Shown here: piece after piece, positions 7,518-9,233 of the stretch
Layout: each line of letters opens with the position of its first letter
Numbering within the stretch: position 1 is the first letter of the stretch
NCBI GenBank assembly: GCA_948585895.1
Contig: CAPBNZ010000041.1
Coordinates: 6,687-15,919 of the forward strand
DNA length: 9,233 nucleotides
Direction of reading: 5' to 3'
From: an uncultured Clostridia bacterium
GTDB lineage: Bacteria > Bacillota > Clostridia > TANB77 > CAG-508
Notes under the pieces: generated by a model
Seen by the model: the letters and a program-made list of their open reading frames with translations, nothing else
The model's database searches: none
What the model was told of the DNA's origin: nothing
Position numbers and translations under genes: made by a program

Positions 7518-7562
7518 AAATAGATATCAATAATTTGCAAAAAGAAAGGAGGTTATGAGTTT

Positions 7563-7886
7563 ATGACGATTGATGAATTATGGCAAAATTTAAAACCAAT
7601 TATAAATAAAATAGAAAACAAAGTAGATAAATTAGATAATAAAGTAGATAATATAGAAGATAAAGTAGATAAGTTAGAAATCGAAGTAAAAGAAATAAAA
7701 GGAGAAATGCATACAATTCAAGATATTAATATGACCAGCTTAATAAAACTTCAAATGCAAACAATTCAAGAAATTAAGAAAACAAATCAGAAACTAGATA
7801 AATATATACAAAAAAATGAGGTAGAGCATAAAAAATTTGAATATCAAATTGCAGATTTAGAATGGAAAAGTAAAATTACAAAATAA
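7563..7886 (+). CDS. Small coiled-coil protein of unknown function
   Basis: I do not recognise this 107-aa protein. It is very rich in Lys, Glu, Asp, Ile and Asn, with no signal peptide, membrane segment or cysteine. Residues 19-46 form regular heptads (NKVDKLD, NKVDNIE, DKVDKLE, IEVKEIK) with Val and Leu/Ile at coiled-coil core positions, and further heptad-like spacing continues to the C terminus (KLQMQTIQEIKK). It is probably a soluble oligomeric coiled coil. GGAGG at 7548-7552 supports translation, but spacing to ATG 7563 is a long 10 nt. The nearer ATG at 7555 opens only a three-codon frame (Met-Ser-Leu) whose TGA overlaps the ATG. It lies 44 bp before the LCP gene and is probably co-transcribed with it. 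A role in the envelope is possible from context only. Confidence 0.75.
   Translation: MTIDELWQNLKPIINKIENKVDKLDNKVDNIEDKVDKLEIEVKEIKGEMHTIQDINMTSLIKLQMQTIQEIKKTNQKLDKYIQKNEVEHKKFEYQIADLEWKSKITK
7617..7679 (+). repeat. Three tandem 21-bp repeats encoding heptads
   Basis: Units 7617-7637, 7638-7658 and 7659-7679 share the core AAAGTAGATAA and differ at only a few bases each, encoding NKVDKLD, NKVDNIE and DKVDKLE. Similarity at the nucleotide level suggests recent duplication of a heptad unit. Gain or loss of one unit would keep both the reading frame and the coiled-coil register. Confidence 0.75.
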
Positions 7887-7930
7887 AAGAATAGAAAAAC
7901 ATAGATAAATTAGAAGATAAGGAGAAAAAC

Positions 7931-8914
7931 ATGGCAAAGGAAAGAAAAGGATTAAAAATTTTTGGTGTAATAATAATCATACTAATCATTTTACTAGTAG
8001 CAATTTTAGGAGGAATGTATTGGTTCATACATAGTAAACTTGAAAAAATGCAACAAGTTGACTTAAAAGAAGAAGAACTAGGAGTATCAGCACAAGCAGA
8101 AGAAAATTTAACAGATTTTAGAAATATAGCAATTTTTGGAATAGACTCAAGAGAAGACACATATGATAGGGGAAATAGAAGTGATTGTATTATAATAGCA
8201 AGTATTAACAATAAGACAAAAGAAGTAAAATTAGTATCTGTTTATCGAGATACATATGTACAAATACAAGGTTATGGATTAGACAAAATAACACATGCCT
8301 ATTCTTATGGTTCAGCACCACTTGCTATTAGTACATTAAATACAAATTTTGATTTGAATATCAAAGAATTCATAACTGTAAATTTTGATGCTGTAAAAGA
8401 CATTATTGACAGTGTAGGAGGAATTTCTATGCCTATTACGACAGAAGAAGTACCTCATATAGCAGGAATTACAAAAGCAGGAACCTATCAACTTACTGGG
8501 GAGCAAGCTTTATCTTATGCTAGAATTAGATATGCAGCAGGAGGAGACTATAAAAGAACAGAAAGAATGAGAGATGTTCTAACAGCAGTAGCAAATAAAG
8601 TAAAAACTTTCGATATTAGTAGATTAAATAAGTTAGTAGATACTATTTTACCAAGAATATATACAAATATAACAGCAAGTGATGTATTCAGTATGATGCC
8701 AAGTGTACCAAATTTTAAAATTACAGAAAGTATAGGATGGCCATATGAAACAAAAGGAATTACTATGGATAGATGGTATGGAATTCCAATAACATTAGAA
8801 AGTAATGTGATAAGATTGCACAATGAAGTATTTGCAGAAAAAAATTATATCCCTTCTGAAACAGTAAAAGACATAAGTAACCGTATTGTACAAAAAACAG
8901 GATATAGTAAATAA
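7931..8914 (+). CDS. LCP family (LytR-CpsA-Psr) cell-wall glycopolymer ligase
   Basis: LCP proteins transfer teichoic acid, capsule or other glycopolymers from a lipid-phosphate carrier to peptidoglycan on the outer face of the membrane. The protein is 327 aa, with a short basic N terminus and one membrane anchor at about 9-32. The extracellular LCP domain carries the conserved charged residues that bind the pyrophosphate: GIDSRE (Asp72, Arg74), RSD (Arg83, Asp85), SVYRDTYV (Arg106, Asp107), and LTGEQALSYARIRY followed by GDYKRTERMR (Arg198, Arg200, Asp206, Arg209, Arg212). FDAVKDIIDSVGGI is also a family motif. The ribosome binding site AAGGAG (7919-7924) lies 6 nt before the ATG. The substrate cannot be deduced from this window. 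Neighbours are the coiled-coil gene upstream and a VanZ-like gene downstream, separated by an inverted-repeat element. Confidence 0.95.
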   Translation: MAKERKGLKIFGVIIIILIILLVAILGGMYWFIHSKLEKMQQVDLKEEELGVSAQAEENLTDFRNIAIFGIDSREDTYDRGNRSDCIIIASINNKTKEVKLVSVYRDTYVQIQGYGLDKITHAYSYGSAPLAISTLNTNFDLNIKEFITVNFDAVKDIIDSVGGISMPITTEEVPHIAGITKAGTYQLTGEQALSYARIRYAAGGDYKRTERMRDVLTAVANKVKTFDISRLNKLVDTILPRIYTNITASDVFSMMPSVPNFKITESIGWPYETKGITMDRWYGIPITLESNVIRLHNEVFAEKNYIPSETVKDISNRIVQKTGYSK

Positions 8915-8925
8915 TGGATAATGCT

Positions 8926-8967
8926 TGTAGGCTTAAAGGAAAGGGAATCCCCTCTTATTTTGTAACA
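8926..8967 (+). repeat. Left 42-bp inverted repeat arm
   Basis: Exact reverse complement of 9054-9095. The arm itself contains the short odd-length palindrome GGGAATCCC and ends in TTTTGTAACA. It begins 12 nt after the LCP stop codon. Confidence 0.95.
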
Positions 8968-9053
8968 TTGCGTAAGCGACCAAACGAGCAATAGTGAGTG
9001 CGATTGGAGCAACCATCCTAACTTTTGTATTGAGAGGGTTGCGACATACAAGG

Positions 9054-9095
9054 TGTTACAAAATAAGAGGGGATTCCCTTTCCTTTAAGCCTACA
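9054..9095 (-). repeat. Right 42-bp inverted repeat arm
   Basis: Exact reverse complement of 8926-8967. It ends 33 nt before the ATG of the VanZ-like gene, whose ribosome binding site lies just outside the element. Confidence 0.95.
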
Positions 9096-9128
9096 GCATT
9101 GAAATCACAGAAACAATAAAGGAGAGAG

Positions 9129-9233
9129 ATGAAGAGGAACTTTTTAAGAATAGTATTAATTCTATTATTATTAGAAACATTTTTTATCATATTTAGATTT
9201 TCTAGTCAAAATGCAAAACAATCAGCAGGATTA
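9129..9233 (+). CDS. VanZ-like membrane protein, N-terminal fragment (cut by window end)
   Basis: Only the first 35 codons are present and the frame is open at the window edge. The start is basic (MKRNFLR), followed by a hydrophobic segment at about 7-22 (IVLILLLLETFFIIFR) and then FSSQNAKQSAGL. The FSSQ-x-x-x-QSAGL signature right after the first membrane segment is typical of the VanZ-like family, small multi-pass membrane proteins. VanZ itself gives low-level teicoplanin resistance, but the function of most relatives is unknown. AAAGGAG (9118-9124) lies 4 nt before the ATG. Without the upstream inverted-repeat element the gene would lie about 33 bp after the LCP stop, so it was probably an operon partner. 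Confidence 0.7.
   Translation, partial: MKRNFLRIVLILLLLETFFIIFRFSSQNAKQSAGL

Larger units (their letters stand above)
8920..9100. mobile_element. MITE-like element with perfect 42-bp terminal inverted repeats
   Basis: The left arm 8926-8967 (starting TGTAGGCTTAAAGGAAAGGG) and the right arm 9054-9095 are exact reverse complements over all 42 bases. Five further pairs, AATGC (8920-8924) with GCATT (9096-9100), extend it after one unpaired T at 8925. The 86-bp interior (8968-9053) is not palindromic overall, is visibly more GC-rich than the surroundings and has no plausible gene. It contains smaller inverted repeats: ATTGC/GCAAT (8967-8971 with 8988-8992) and GCAACC/GGTTGC (9009-9014 with 9037-9042). 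I see no clear target-site duplication. It could be a non-autonomous transposon-derived element or an intergenic palindromic repeat family. With no T-run after the right arm it is not an ordinary terminator, though a transcript would fold into a very long stem. Confidence 0.7.

Noticed and set aside
8845..9051. Minus-strand open frame entering the inverted-repeat element
   Set aside because: It runs across the LCP 3' end and one repeat arm, has no ribosome binding site and resembles no family I know. Treated as a shadow.
8926..9095. Inverted repeat read as a simple intrinsic terminator of the LCP gene
   Set aside because: The arms are 42 bp with an 86-nt interior and no T-run follows, unlike an intrinsic terminator.
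8926..9095. CRISPR array or phage attachment site
   Set aside because: There are only two copies, in inverted orientation, with no regularly spaced direct repeats, integrase or tRNA gene nearby.

Overview
The window is AT-rich (roughly 30% G+C by eye), and every supported gene lies on the + strand behind a strong AGGAGG-type ribosome binding site. One start is TTG, stops are standard (TAA and TGA), and the content is Gram-positive: a class A penicillin-binding protein with a lysine-rich cytoplasmic tail, an LCP-family cell-wall ligase and a VanZ-like protein. This points to a low-GC Firmicute, most likely a Clostridia-type bacterium. That is an inference from gene content and composition, not a species assignment.

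Layout from left to right. Bases 1-58 may hold the last codons of an upstream gene. A class A PBP (245-2860) has complete transglycosylase and transpeptidase motifs, a cysteine-rich C-terminal segment and an Asn/Thr-only repeat tail. It is followed by a short hairpin and cysS (2917-4320, TTG start), whose zinc ligands and KMSKS loop are intact but whose HIGH motif reads SIGN. galE (4406-5419) has its own near-consensus sigma-A promoter. argS (5565-7274) follows after a 145-bp spacer. The 288-bp gap after argS holds an AT-rich terminator-like hairpin overlapping a good extended -10 promoter, a second hairpin that may end a small RNA or attenuate the leader, and a third AT-only hairpin. Then come a 107-residue coiled-coil protein of unknown function (7563-7886) and an LCP ligase (7931-8914). 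Between the LCP gene and the truncated VanZ-like gene (9129 to the window end) lies a 181-bp element with perfect 42-bp terminal inverted repeats.

Functionally the window combines cell-envelope assembly (peptidoglycan polymerisation and cross-linking, UDP-galactose supply for surface glycans, attachment of glycopolymers to the wall, VanZ-like) with two aminoacyl-tRNA synthetases. The genes are individually ordinary. The least explained signals are the inverted-repeat element that appears to have split an LCP-VanZ operon, the structured promoter/terminator region after argS, and the low-complexity tail of the PBP. I saw no convincing novel multi-gene system.
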